From positions 1,612,001 through 1,676,000 of the forward strand of contig NZ_JAGJBZ010000002.1 in the NCBI RefSeq assembly GCF_020010925.1: a stretch of DNA of 64,000 nucleotides, written 5' to 3'. Origin of the DNA: Streptomyces griseiscabiei. Its GTDB lineage: Bacteria > Actinomycetota > Actinomycetes > Streptomycetales > Streptomycetaceae. The notes under the pieces are model-generated. The model ran no database searches and was not told the DNA's origin. It was given only the letters and a program-made list of their open reading frames with translations. This document shows positions 52,913-62,189 of the stretch, piece after piece. The stretch's first letter is position 1, and the number at the start of each line of letters is the position of its first letter. A program made the translations under genes and the position numbers.

Positions 52913-55787
52913 GGCCCGCTCCGGCCGAGTCCGTCGGACCGGTCGTGCTGTCGTCGGAGGGGACGAAGCGGACGTCCGTCCGCGGCCCGCGTCCGTCGGC
53001 ACCGGCGGACCCCTCGGGACGGAAGTCCAGTTCGATGCGGGCGCAGCGCCGGAACTCGTCCTTCCTGCGCTGCTGTTCGAGCAGGACCGGGCTCTCGATC
53101 AGGTCCGAGAGGATCTTCGCGACGATACGGCCGCCCTCCTTGCCGCCCGACGTCTCGTTCAGCAGATGCCCGCGCGCGGCGGCGTGGTGGATCAGCTCCT
53201 CCGGGACGACCAGCTCCTTCTCCCGCTTGTCCCGCCAGAACGCCCGCTGCCGGTCGACGAGTCCGCGGCAGATCGCGGTCATCGCGTCCAGGTCCAGCGG
53301 CCGGAACACGATGATCCGGCGGATCCGCGCCAGGAACTCGGGGGAGAAGACCGGCCCGCCGTGCGCGCCCCTGCCGACCTGGAGCAGCGCCTCCTTCACC
53401 CGGGCGACGATCTCCTCCTCGGGCCGTCCCTCCCGGCTCATCCGGGCGATGATCTCCTGGCCCGCGTTGGTGGTGAGGATGAAGATCGCCCGGTCGCCGT
53501 GGGCCTTGACCCCGCGCTGGTCGATGATCCAGCCCTCGTCGAAGAGATTGAGGAAGGGCCGCCAGACCTCGGCGTGCGCCTTCTCCGCCTCGTCGAGCAG
53601 GAACACGCAGTACGGGTCGGCGTTCAGCTCGTTGACCAGCCGGCCGCCGCGCTCGAAGCCGATGTATCCCGGCGGGGAGCCGATGATCCCGGCCACGCTG
53701 TGCGCCTCGGAGAAGTTCTCCATGGGATAGGTCTGCAGGCGCTTGGAGGAGGAGTAGAACCCCGCGACGGTCTTCGCCAGTTCGGTCTTGCCCGTCCCGG
53801 TCAGACCGGCGAACAGCATCACCGAGGCGGGCCCGCCGCTCGCCCCGGCCACGCCCGCCTTGATACGGCGCAGTTCGTTCGCGACCACCTCCAGCGCGTC
53901 CCGCTGGCCGAACACCGAACCGCCGAGGGCCTGTTCGTAGTCGATGCCGTCGTCGCCCGTACCGGCGATCTGCCCGGCGGGCACGCCCGACACCTCGGCG
54001 ATGACCCGCACCACGTCCTCGGTGTCCACGACGGCCCTGGTGTCCCCGAGCTGTGTACGGCGGTAGTCCAGGTCCTCGCAGGCCCGGCGGAGCACCTTGA
54101 CGGCGGCCAGCGGCAGCCGCTGGGCGAGGACGTAGTCCCCGGACAGCACGACCGCCCGGTCGACGACCCGGTCGGCGATCTCCGTGCCGAACTCCGTCTC
54201 CAGCGCGTCCGCCGCCTGCCGGACCATGTCCCGTGCCGTGGCCCGGTCCGGCTCGGTCATGTCGATACGGGTGGTCAGTTCGCGCAGCGCGTGGTCGGCG
54301 GCCAGCAGATCGTCGTACTCCTGGGACGAGAGAATCCCGACGAGATGGATACGGCGTTCCTTCAGCGCGCTGCGCAGGGCCTGGACGTGGTCGGTGCCGT
54401 GGGGGCCGCGGAGCATCGCCCCGAGCCCGTCGAGGCAGACGATGAGATCGGTGCGGCCGGCCACATGGGCGATGATCCGGGCGAGCTTCGCGCCGCTCTC
54501 GGAGTCCGGTACGTCACGGCAGTCGACGCGCAGCAGGCGCTTGCGCCGCAGGAAGGGCAGCTCTCCGGCCGCCGCACGCCTGGCCAGTTCACGGACCAGG
54601 GTGGTGGTGCCGACTCCGGCGGGGCCGGTGATCAGCACATGGTTGTCGGTCGTACGGTGCAGGGCGCGGCCCAGGGCGTCGAAGTAGCGCTCCAGATGCC
54701 GGGCCGCCGGGATGCCCCGGGTCCTCGCCAGCCACGTCAGGTCCTCGGCGGGGGGCGAGTCGGCCGGTAACCGGAAGGCGATCTCGCGCGGCCCCGAGGT
54801 ACGGGCCTCCCTGACGGACTGGGCGAGTAACTCCCGCATCCGCGCGAGGTCCACCCGGAGCGGATCCGTCCGGAACACCGAGGCGAGCCGGGGCGGCGGG
54901 TCCTCCAGCAGGGCGTCCAGGAGATGCGGTGCGTCGATCTGTTCGGCCCCCCAGACCGTGGCGGCGCGCCGGGCCCTGCGCAGCAGGTCGAGCAGCGGCT
55001 CGCCCAGGCCGTCCCGGTGCAGCGGGGGCGCCTCCTTGCCGTGCTGGGAGATTCGGAAGGCGCCGGCCAGCAGCTCCGCGACCTTGGCCAGGCCCAGTTG
55101 GGGCGGGATCTGCAGCCGTACCAGCCGCTCGGTCAGCCCCTCCGTCTCGCTCAGCAGCGCGAGGAAGCAGTGCGGGGGCAGCAGCCGGTCGTACCCCAGC
55201 TCGCCCGCGCGGTCGGCGGCCTGTTCCAGAACGGCCCAGGCGTCCGCCGAGAACTCCTCGGAGCGCAGCCGCCCGGTGTCGTCCAGCAGCGGGGGAGGAG
55301 TCTCGGTGGCGACCCGCACCTGGTCCCGCAGGGTGCGCGCGGCGCCCGTCGTGTCGAGGATGCGCAGGAACCGCCGGTCACCGGCGTCGGGATGGTCCAG
55401 GACATGGGCGACGAGCAGTTCGAGGCAGACGGGCCGCAGCAGGTCGGGGTCCCGGGCGAACTCCACGGCGAAGGCGTCGAGGGCGGCCAGCGTCTCGGGG
55501 GCGAACCGCTCCCGCCGCCCGTCGAAGTCGAAGCCCTGGCCGTCCGGGGTCCCCGGGTTGTACGCGGCGACGGTCTCCAGCAGATGCCGCGGCCGGGCGC
55601 CCTCGGCGAGCGCGAGCGCGAGGCCCGACAGCACCGCCTGGTCGCCGGAGTCGATCGCGCAGTGGAGGATGTCGCTCGGGCGGACCGTCCCCGAGCAGCG
55701 CTGGGTCGCCGCCGAGAGGACATCGATCACCCGTTCGTCCAGCAGGGTGTGCGGAGTGAAGATCCCCTCCGAGAAGAGCGACAGCAC
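52905..55787 (-). CDS. ClpA/ClpB-like AAA+ protein with degenerate first ATPase site
   Basis: About 960 residues from GTG 55787 (GTG 55892 is an alternative). Two Clp-N-like helical regions (about 1-70 and 180-320) precede two AAA+ modules. In the first, Walker A reads GPAGVGTT (388-395, Lys replaced by Thr) and Walker B LDG lacks Glu (Asp453, Gly454), so it is probably inactive. The second is intact: GLTGTGKT (661-668), LLDEAEKA (Asp732, Glu733), pore loop GYIG (707-710) and TTNAGQE. No ClpP-binding loop was recognised, so it may act as an unfoldase or disaggregase. First gene of the six-gene operon. Confidence 0.85.
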   Translation of the reverse strand: MLSLFSEGIFTPHTLLDERVIDVLSAATQRCSGTVRPSDILHCAIDSGDQAVLSGLALALAEGARPRHLLETVAAYNPGTPDGQGFDFDGRRERFAPETLAALDAFAVEFARDPDLLRPVCLELLVAHVLDHPDAGDRRFLRILDTTGAARTLRDQVRVATETPPPLLDDTGRLRSEEFSADAWAVLEQAADRAGELGYDRLLPPHCFLALLSETEGLTERLVRLQIPPQLGLAKVAELLAGAFRISQHGKEAPPLHRDGLGEPLLDLLRRARRAATVWGAEQIDAPHLLDALLEDPPPRLASVFRTDPLRVDLARMRELLAQSVREARTSGPREIAFRLPADSPPAEDLTWLARTRGIPAARHLERYFDALGRALHRTTDNHVLITGPAGVGTTTLVRELARRAAAGELPFLRRKRLLRVDCRDVPDSESGAKLARIIAHVAGRTDLIVCLDGLGAMLRGPHGTDHVQALRSALKERRIHLVGILSSQEYDDLLAADHALRELTTRIDMTEPDRATARDMVRQAADALETEFGTEIADRVVDRAVVLSGDYVLAQRLPLAAVKVLRRACEDLDYRRTQLGDTRAVVDTEDVVRVIAEVSGVPAGQIAGTGDDGIDYEQALGGSVFGQRDALEVVANELRRIKAGVAGASGGPASVMLFAGLTGTGKTELAKTVAGFYSSSKRLQTYPMENFSEAHSVAGIIGSPPGYIGFERGGRLVNELNADPYCVFLLDEAEKAHAEVWRPFLNLFDEGWIIDQRGVKAHGDRAIFILTTNAGQEIIARMSREGRPEEEIVARVKEALLQVGRGAHGGPVFSPEFLARIRRIIVFRPLDLDAMTAICRGLVDRQRAFWRDKREKELVVPEELIHHAAARGHLLNETSGGKEGGRIVAKILSDLIESPVLLEQQRRKDEFRRCARIELDFRPEGSAGADGRGPRTDVRFVPSDDSTTGPTDSAGAGHG

Positions 55788-56012
55788 GACAGCATCCCCG
55801 TACCCGTTCCCGGCGCCCGTCTTCACGGAGCAGGCCGGAGCCAGTGGCAGTTTCCCCGTTGCCCCACAGTCTGGCACGCGGCACGACGACACCCATGGCC
55901 AATGGACGACATCACCTCGATAGGTTCACAACACCCCGGTACCGCCCGGCCGTCACGGCGTCTTCGGTACAGGGGTCTTCGATGCGGGGGTCCGGGGGCG
56001 CCGGTGCGGGGC

Positions 56013-58589
56013 TCAACGCGCGACGTGGCGCTCGATCCAGTCGGCGGCGGCCCGGCGGAAGATCCTCCGGCTGTCCGCGCGCAGGAAGTCGTGGCCCTCG
56101 TCGCGCAGGATCAACAGAGCTGCCTGCAGCCCGTGTTCGCGGGCCGCACGGACGAACTGCTCGGACTCGCCGAGCGGCACATTGGTGTCGTGCTCGCCGT
56201 GGACCGTGAGGACGGGCACGCGCAGCGCGTCGACACGGGTCATCGGGGAGAGCTCCCGCAGCAGTTCACGGTCGCGTTCCGGGTGCCCGTACTTGTGCGC
56301 GGCCGACTCCGCGATCCAGGGCTCGGTGCCGGCGTAGAAGGTCGCGAAGTCGGACATGCCGCAGGCCGCGACGCCGGTCCGGAAGAGGTCCGGGTGCCAG
56401 ACGAGCGAGGCCATCACCAGGTAGCCGCCGTACGAGCGGCCCATGACGGCCAGCCGCCGCGGGTCCGCGAGACCGGCCACGACGGCGTGGGCCGCGCAGT
56501 CGGCGACGTCCTGGATCGCGGCGAACCGGCCCGTGCCGAGGTCGGCGTCGACGAACGACCTGCCGTGCCCCGACGAGCCGCGCACATCCGGGGCGAAGAC
56601 GTCCAGGCCCCGGCCCAGCAACTCGTGGTAGAGCGGGTTGAACACCGGCCGCTCCTGTTCCTCCGGGCCGCCGTGCAGATGGATCACACAGGGCGCGGGT
56701 ACGCCGGGCGCGCGGCCCGGCGCCCGGTAGTACCAGCCGCTCAGCGGCAGCCCGTCGCGGGCCGCGGGCCGCAGGGGTACGGGACGCACGGGCGGTCGGC
56801 CGGGCGGGACGGCGTCCTCGTCCCGCGACGACCACTCGGTCCGCCGCGCGGTGCCCTCGGACCACCACCACACCCCGGGGCGGCGCTGCGAGCCGGACAG
56901 CGCCAGCACCAGCCCCGCGCGCCCGTCGACCTGCGGGATACGGGTCACCACCTCGTGCGGCAGCGGCACCGTCTGCTGCGGCCCCACCCGGGCCGCCCCC
57001 TCATCCGCCGTGACGGAGACGACCTCCAGCTCGGTGGCCCCGCGCACGTTCCAGGACAGGGCCGCGGTGCGCCCGTCGCGTGCGAAGGCCAGCAGCTCCA
57101 GCCCGCAGTCCGGCCGCTCGGCGGCCACGGTCAGCCCCCGCCGCTCACCTTCCTCGTCCAGCCGTACGGCGAACAGCGCGGCGAACTCGCGTGCCGCGTC
57201 GCTGCGCAGCCACACCGTCGCGCCGTCCGGGGAGAACCGGCCGATCCACGGGTCCCCGTCGGCGACGTGCAGCGCGAACGTGGTCCGCAGATCGGCCGTC
57301 CGCACGACGAGCGCCTCACGCCGCCCCCGAGGCCCCCGCCGGACCAGCGCCAGCCGCCCGTCCCTGCTGAGGTCGCACACCCGCAGGGTCGCGGCCCCCC
57401 GCTCCACGGCCACCAGGACCGGCGCCGCGACCCCGAGCGGATCGACGCAGTAGGCGGCGAGCCCGCCCTCGGCGGTCCCCTGCGGGGCCGCCTGGGCGTC
57501 CGCGCCGCCGGGTTCGGCGGGTGGGCCCGGCGGGGGACGGGGCGGCTCGTTCTCGGTGTCGGTGGCTCCGCGTACCCGGCCCGTGGGGGCGGCGTCGCCG
57601 TGACGCGGGCCGCCCAGCAGTACGGCACGGCCGTCCCGGGTGGTCCAGCCCGCCGGGCGCGGGGCGGTGTAGGTGCGCGGGTCGGCCAGGCCGGGTTCCG
57701 CGGGGACGGGCCCCTCCTCCGTCTCGGTCCCGCCCGGCGCGAGGACCGGCTCGGCGACGGTGACGGCCACCGCCGAGCCGTCGTGCTGCCAGCAGCCCAG
57801 GTACGCGGAACTGCCGGGTTCGGCACCGGCGAGGACGCGTCGGCCGGTGCCGTCGGGGCGGACGCACAGCACCCGGGTGTGTTCGCCGCCGCCGGGGGCG
57901 GTGGTGTAGGCGATCCAGCGGCCGTCGGGCGACCAGGCCACCTCCTTGACCGGGTGGGGGTCGGAGTCCAGCAGGTGGACCTCGTGTCCGTCGACCGGTC
58001 CGGTCCACAGCTGGGGCACCCCGCCCCGGTCGCAGATGAACGCCACGTGGCGCCCGCTCGGGTCCACGGACGGGTACCAGCAGCCGTGGGACCGCAGGGG
58101 CTGCGGCGTGTCCAGCGGCCCGGCGGTCTCGGGGAGCGGGACCGGCACGGGAGCGGTGGAGGCCGAGGTCGGCGTGGTGGCCGTGCGGGCGGGGGCGAGG
58201 GCGGAGGTGTGGTCGTGGCTGGGGCCGTGGTTCGCGTACCGCCACGGCATTCCGTCCAGGGCGTCCTCGGCGACGGCGGTCCGCCCGCCGGGATCCGTCG
58301 GCGAGGGCTCGGGCGCGGGTGCGACCGGGGCCGGGCCCGGCGGAGGGCCCGCGGCCGACGTGGTCCCGGTCTCCGTCCCCGTGCGCGGGAAGCGTGCCTC
58401 GGCTTCGGGGGGCCATGGCTCCCCGCCCCGTCGGTCGTCCTGCCCGCGTGGCCCCGGGCCCTGGTCCTCGTGCATGGGGGCCTCATGCCCACGTGCCTCC
58501 GGCCCAAGAGCCCCCCGCTCATGGGCTCCTGGCCCAGGAGCCCTTCGCCCATGGGCCCCCGGCGCACGCGCCCCCTGCTCCCCGGTCAC
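56013..58589 (-). CDS. S9-family prolyl oligopeptidase with low-complexity N terminus
   Basis: An 858-residue peptidase. After a ~110-residue Gly/Pro/His-rich tail with imperfect repeats comes a WD40/PD40-like beta-propeller (WYPSVDPSGRHVAFICDRGG, VAWSPDGRWIAYTT) and the C-terminal alpha/beta-hydrolase domain with Ser719 (GRSYGGY), Asp801 (GEHDTNVP) and His833 (DEGHDF). Such enzymes cut short peptides in the cytoplasm. GTG 58589 overlaps the stop of the amidotransferase gene (GTGA), so the peptidase is made with it and may trim or recycle the pathway's peptide. No signal peptide. Confidence 0.88.
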   Translation of the reverse strand: MTGEQGARAPGAHGRRAPGPGAHERGALGPEARGHEAPMHEDQGPGPRGQDDRRGGEPWPPEAEARFPRTGTETGTTSAAGPPPGPAPVAPAPEPSPTDPGGRTAVAEDALDGMPWRYANHGPSHDHTSALAPARTATTPTSASTAPVPVPLPETAGPLDTPQPLRSHGCWYPSVDPSGRHVAFICDRGGVPQLWTGPVDGHEVHLLDSDPHPVKEVAWSPDGRWIAYTTAPGGGEHTRVLCVRPDGTGRRVLAGAEPGSSAYLGCWQHDGSAVAVTVAEPVLAPGGTETEEGPVPAEPGLADPRTYTAPRPAGWTTRDGRAVLLGGPRHGDAAPTGRVRGATDTENEPPRPPPGPPAEPGGADAQAAPQGTAEGGLAAYCVDPLGVAAPVLVAVERGAATLRVCDLSRDGRLALVRRGPRGRREALVVRTADLRTTFALHVADGDPWIGRFSPDGATVWLRSDAAREFAALFAVRLDEEGERRGLTVAAERPDCGLELLAFARDGRTAALSWNVRGATELEVVSVTADEGAARVGPQQTVPLPHEVVTRIPQVDGRAGLVLALSGSQRRPGVWWWSEGTARRTEWSSRDEDAVPPGRPPVRPVPLRPAARDGLPLSGWYYRAPGRAPGVPAPCVIHLHGGPEEQERPVFNPLYHELLGRGLDVFAPDVRGSSGHGRSFVDADLGTGRFAAIQDVADCAAHAVVAGLADPRRLAVMGRSYGGYLVMASLVWHPDLFRTGVAACGMSDFATFYAGTEPWIAESAAHKYGHPERDRELLRELSPMTRVDALRVPVLTVHGEHDTNVPLGESEQFVRAAREHGLQAALLILRDEGHDFLRADSRRIFRRAAADWIERHVAR

Positions 58590-60370
58590 CTGATCCCGTG
58601 GGTCTGCAGCCATATCTCCAGCAGAGCCAGCTGCCACAGCGCGTTCGCCCCGCGATGGGTCCGGTGTTCGTCCGGGGCGGAGAGCAGTTCGGCGACGTAC
58701 GCGTCCTGGAAGACGCCGCGCGAGCGGGCCTCCGGCGCCGACAGGGCGTCGCGGACGCGCCCCAGCACGGGGCCGGCCATGTGCTTGACGGCGGGGACCG
58801 GGAAGTAGCCCTTGGGCCGGTCGACGACCTCGGCCGGGAGGACCCGCCGCCCGGCGGCCTTCAGGACCCCCTTCCCCCCGTCGGCGAGCTTCAGTTCCGG
58901 CGGACAGACGGCGGCCAGCTCCACCAGCTCGTGGTCGAGGAACGGCACCCGCGCCTCCAGCCCCCAGTCCATCGTCATGTTGTCCACCCGCTTGACCGGA
59001 TCGTCGACGAGCATCACCTCCGCGTCGAGCCGCAGCGCCGCGTCGAGCGCGGTGTCGGCCCCCGGGCGCGCCATGTGCTCCCGGACGAACCGCCCGGACG
59101 CATCGTGATCGGCCAGCACGGACGGCTGAAGCACCCCGGCGAGGTCGGCGTGCGCCCGGTCGAAGTACGTCGCGGCGTACGCCTCGGCCGCACGCTCCCT
59201 CGGGGCCGCGGCCATCTCCGGATACCAGTGGTAACCGGCGAACACCTCGTCCGCGCCCTGCCCGCTCTGGACGACCTTCACCTCCTTCGCCACCTGCTCC
59301 GCCAGCAGGTGGAAGGCCACCACGTCATGGCTGATCATCGGCTCGCTCATCGCCTCGATCGCCGCGTCCAGCGCCGTGGACACCCGGTCCGAGGGCACCA
59401 TCAGCTGGTGGTGCTCCGTGCCGAAGTGCCGGGCGACCAGGTCGGACCAGCGGAACTCGTCGCCCTCCTCACCGCCCTCGGACTCGAACCCCACGCTGAA
59501 CGTCGCGAGATCCCGCTGCCCCTCGTCGGCCAGCAGCGCCACGATCAGACTGGAGTCGAGGCCGCCCGACAGCAGCACCCCCACGGGGACGTCGGCCACC
59601 ATGCGCCGGCGTACGGCGGTGCGCAGCGCGTCGAGCACCGCGTCCCGCCAGTCGTCCGCGCTCAGCCCCGCGTCCTCGGGCCGCCGGGTGTACGACGGCT
59701 GCCAGTAGCGGGTGTCGTGATGGCGCCCGTCCGGCTCCACGACCCGCACGGTGGCCGCGGGCAGCTTGCGCACCCCGGCGAGGACCGTGCGCGGGGCGGC
59801 CACGGTGGCGTGCCAGCTCATGTACTGGTGCAATGCCACCGGGTCGAGCGAGGTGTCCACCCCGCCGCCCGCCAGCAGCGCCGGTAGTGAGGACGCGAAC
59901 CTCAACCTCCCCGGCGCGTGCGCCAGATACAGCGGCTTGATGCCCAGCCGGTCACGGGCCAGCACCACCCGTCCGGTGGTCTGCTCGGCGATCGCGAACG
60001 CGAACATGCCGTAGAAGCGCTCGACACAGGCGGTGCCCCATTGCTGGTACGCCTTGAGCACCACCTCGGTGTCGGAGCCGGAGAAGAATCGGTGCCCGAG
60101 ACCGCGCAGCTCCGCGCGCAGCTCCTTGTAGTTGTAGACGCAGCCGTTGAAGACACCGGCGATCCGTCCGGCCGGGTCGGTCATCGGCTGGGCCCCGCAC
60201 TCGGACAGGTCGATGATCTTCAGCCGGCGGTGCCCCAGGGCGACGGCACCCTGTGACCACAGGCCGCGGCCGTCCGGTCCCCGGGGCGCCAGGCGGTCGG
60301 TCATGCGCTCGACGGCCGCGAGGTCGGGCCGTCCGCCGTCGAAACGGATCTCACCGCAGAGACCGCACAT
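58586..60370 (-). CDS. Asparagine-synthase-like amidotransferase (N-acetylglutaminylglutamine amidotransferase type)
   Basis: A 594-residue class-II amidotransferase. Cys2 (MCGLCGEIRF) is the glutaminase nucleophile. The synthetase half has the PP-loop LLSGGLDSSLIVAL and the segment VVQSGQGADEVFAGYHWYP. Overall it resembles the amidotransferase of the N-acetylglutaminylglutamine amide (NAGGN) osmolyte trio rather than housekeeping AsnB. The usual GNAT/ATP-grasp partner of that trio is not present; a GCS2-type ligase is found instead. The ATG overlaps the stop of the small peptide gene (TGATG). Confidence 0.85.
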   Translation of the reverse strand: MCGLCGEIRFDGGRPDLAAVERMTDRLAPRGPDGRGLWSQGAVALGHRRLKIIDLSECGAQPMTDPAGRIAGVFNGCVYNYKELRAELRGLGHRFFSGSDTEVVLKAYQQWGTACVERFYGMFAFAIAEQTTGRVVLARDRLGIKPLYLAHAPGRLRFASSLPALLAGGGVDTSLDPVALHQYMSWHATVAAPRTVLAGVRKLPAATVRVVEPDGRHHDTRYWQPSYTRRPEDAGLSADDWRDAVLDALRTAVRRRMVADVPVGVLLSGGLDSSLIVALLADEGQRDLATFSVGFESEGGEEGDEFRWSDLVARHFGTEHHQLMVPSDRVSTALDAAIEAMSEPMISHDVVAFHLLAEQVAKEVKVVQSGQGADEVFAGYHWYPEMAAAPRERAAEAYAATYFDRAHADLAGVLQPSVLADHDASGRFVREHMARPGADTALDAALRLDAEVMLVDDPVKRVDNMTMDWGLEARVPFLDHELVELAAVCPPELKLADGGKGVLKAAGRRVLPAEVVDRPKGYFPVPAVKHMAGPVLGRVRDALSAPEARSRGVFQDAYVAELLSAPDEHRTHRGANALWQLALLEIWLQTHGIR

Positions 60371-60573
60371 CAGACCGCACCCCCTCGCAGGGCCCGCCGT
60401 CCGACCGCGCCCGGAGACGACGACGGACACGGCGCGAGAGACGGAGACGAGAACGGAGACGAGAACGGAGACGGTGACGAGAACGGCGACGGTGACGGAG
60501 GCGGGGCTCCGCCCGGACACGGGCCGGTCCGACGCGCGTTCGTATCGCTGTTGGCGCTCTTGCTGCTGGGCAT
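60370..60573 (-). CDS. Small Ser/Pro-rich peptide gene coupled to the amidotransferase
   Basis: A 67-residue reading frame from ATG 60573 to a stop overlapping the amidotransferase start (TGATG). GGAG lies a few bases before the ATG. It begins MPSSKSANSDTNARRTGPCP and continues as Ser/Pro/Phe repeats (FSSPSPFSSP and similar) encoded by a purine-rich tandem DNA repeat. The overlap and ribosome site argue that it is translated. It could be a precursor or carrier peptide or only a leader; I do not recognise a family. Confidence 0.55.
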   Translation of the reverse strand: MPSSKSANSDTNARRTGPCPGGAPPPSPSPFSSPSPFSSPFSSPSLAPCPSSSPGAVGRRALRGGAV

Positions 60574-60709
60574 GCGAGCCACTCCTTGATCACCGGGGCA
60601 CCGGGCGCCACGGGGCGGGAGACGGGTTTCTCCGTCAGGTTCTCCACGCCGTGACGTGTCGCGGACGACAGCCGGTACAGGCTTCACCACTGCAACCGCC
60701 ACACAGATC

Positions 60710-61912
60710 TCAGCCGCCGACGGACTCCACCGAGTACGCCGCCGAAGCCTCCGCCGGCCCCGCCCCCGCCGCTCCCGCCGCCGCGACGGGCCGCCGGCGT
60801 ACGGGTGTCGCGGCACCGCCGCCCCGCCCGCGCTCACCCCGGGTCTCGGCGGCCAGCGCCCCGACACAGGCGGACAGCCCCTCCTCCTCGGCGACCCCGC
60901 GCAGCCGGTGGGCCGCGCTGCCCCGCGCGAGGGCCTCCTCCAGGAGAACGCGTACCGTGTCCCAGTCGCCCAGGGCCTCCAGGGTCGGGCGCAACCGGCG
61001 GAGCACATCGCGCAGGACGGTCGGGGCGGGCGCGGCGCGCCGGGTCACCGGGTCGACCAGCTCGCCCTCCAGACCCGATTGGGCCGCACGCCAGACCGCG
61101 GCCCGGAGCCATTCGTGCCGGCCGTCGCAGACCCGCTCCGGCCCGTCCAGCCGGACCCGCGCGTCCTCGACCAGCGCCCGGAACAGCCCGGCGATGAGCA
61201 CCACCGTCTCGATGCGCGGGGAGGCGTCGCAGACGCGAAGTTCCAGGGTCCGCTGGTGATCGCTCGGGCGGAGGTCGTAGTAGACCATTCCCGAGTCCTT
61301 GATCACGCCGGAGCGGATCAGTCCCTCGATCGCGGCGTCGTAGTCGTCGGCCCCGGCGAAGCACCCGACGGGCCCGGCGGTGGGCCAGCGCTGCCACAGC
61401 ATGGTCCGCCAGCTCGCGTACCCCGTGTCCGTGCCGAGCCAGAAGGGCGAGCTGGCGGACAGGGCCAGCAGCGGCGGCAGCCAGGGCGAGACCGCGCACA
61501 TGATCCGCACGGCCGTGTCCCGGTCGGGTACGTCGACATGCACCTGCGCGCTGCACACGAGGTGCTCGTCGGCCACGCGGCGGTATTCGTCGACCATCTG
61601 CCGGTAGCGGAAGTCGGGGGTGGCGTCACCGGGCGTCAGCCGGGCGAAGGGGACGGTCCCGGCCGCGACGACGGCCAGTCCGAGCCCGGAGGCCGCGCTG
61701 TCCAGCCGCCGCCGCGCTCCGCAGAGGTCGGCGTGCAGGGAGTGCAGGGAGTCGTGCACCAGGCTGTTCCACTCCACCGCCGAGCGCTGCAGTTCGGGCT
61801 TGAACTCGGCTCCGCGCAGCCGGCCGAGGACCGTCCCGGCTCCTGGTACCAGCCGCCCGCTCTCCGCGTCCAAGACATGGAACTCTTCCTCTACGCCCAC
61901 ACGAACGGTCAC
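60710..61912 (-). CDS. Carboxylate-amine ligase (YbdK/GCS2 family)
   Basis: A 400-residue ATP-dependent ligase of the glutamate-cysteine ligase 2 family. It starts with the family signature VRVGVEEEFHVLDAESG and contains QVHVDVPDRDTAVRI and LELRVCDASPRIETVVLIAG. The last ~45 residues are an Ala/Gly/Arg-rich tail. Members join an amino acid to a carboxylate, with substrates rarely known. It is upstream of the small peptide and amidotransferase genes (137-base gap) on the same strand and is probably the first enzyme of that operon. Start GTG 61912. Confidence 0.88.
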   Translation of the reverse strand: MTVRVGVEEEFHVLDAESGRLVPGAGTVLGRLRGAEFKPELQRSAVEWNSLVHDSLHSLHADLCGARRRLDSAASGLGLAVVAAGTVPFARLTPGDATPDFRYRQMVDEYRRVADEHLVCSAQVHVDVPDRDTAVRIMCAVSPWLPPLLALSASSPFWLGTDTGYASWRTMLWQRWPTAGPVGCFAGADDYDAAIEGLIRSGVIKDSGMVYYDLRPSDHQRTLELRVCDASPRIETVVLIAGLFRALVEDARVRLDGPERVCDGRHEWLRAAVWRAAQSGLEGELVDPVTRRAAPAPTVLRDVLRRLRPTLEALGDWDTVRVLLEEALARGSAAHRLRGVAEEEGLSACVGALAAETRGERGRGGGAATPVRRRPVAAAGAAGAGPAEASAAYSVESVGG

Positions 61913-62189
61913 GGCCTCTCCCTCATCCGTTACCCGAGATCGTCCGCCGGTCCGAAGACCCGCGGGGATCCTGCGTCGCCCGAGTTCCCGACAAAAAGAT
62001 AAATAAGCCTCACCGGTACCTCAACCGGAACAGTGGTCCCAGGTCGGCAGGTCACGGGGTTCGAAATCTTGTTCCCCGTTCGCCTGTGTCAGCTCTCTTG
62101 ACGTGCCGGATTGCCCAGGTCTAGCGTCTGCCCGACTTTCCGAACGTTGTCCGAAAAATCGAACAATGTGGTGGCGACAGGAGATGCGC

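Noticed and set aside
55788..56012. Heat-shock control sites (CIRCE or HAIR) upstream of the chaperone operon
   Set aside because: I looked for TTAGCACTC/GAGTGCTAA and CTTGAGT/ACTCAAG pairs in this gap and found none, so control by HrcA or HspR is not supported.
54924..58808. Plus-strand open frame of about 1294 codons across the ClpA/B-like and S9 genes
   Set aside because: It spans two unrelated real genes and their gap, has no recognisable domain, and is explained by high third-position GC on the opposite strand.
56013..61912. Lasso-peptide cluster built on the asparagine-synthase-like protein
   Set aside because: There is no transglutaminase-like leader peptidase or RiPP-recognition protein, and the amidotransferase keeps a full glutaminase domain with Cys2 of NAGGN type.
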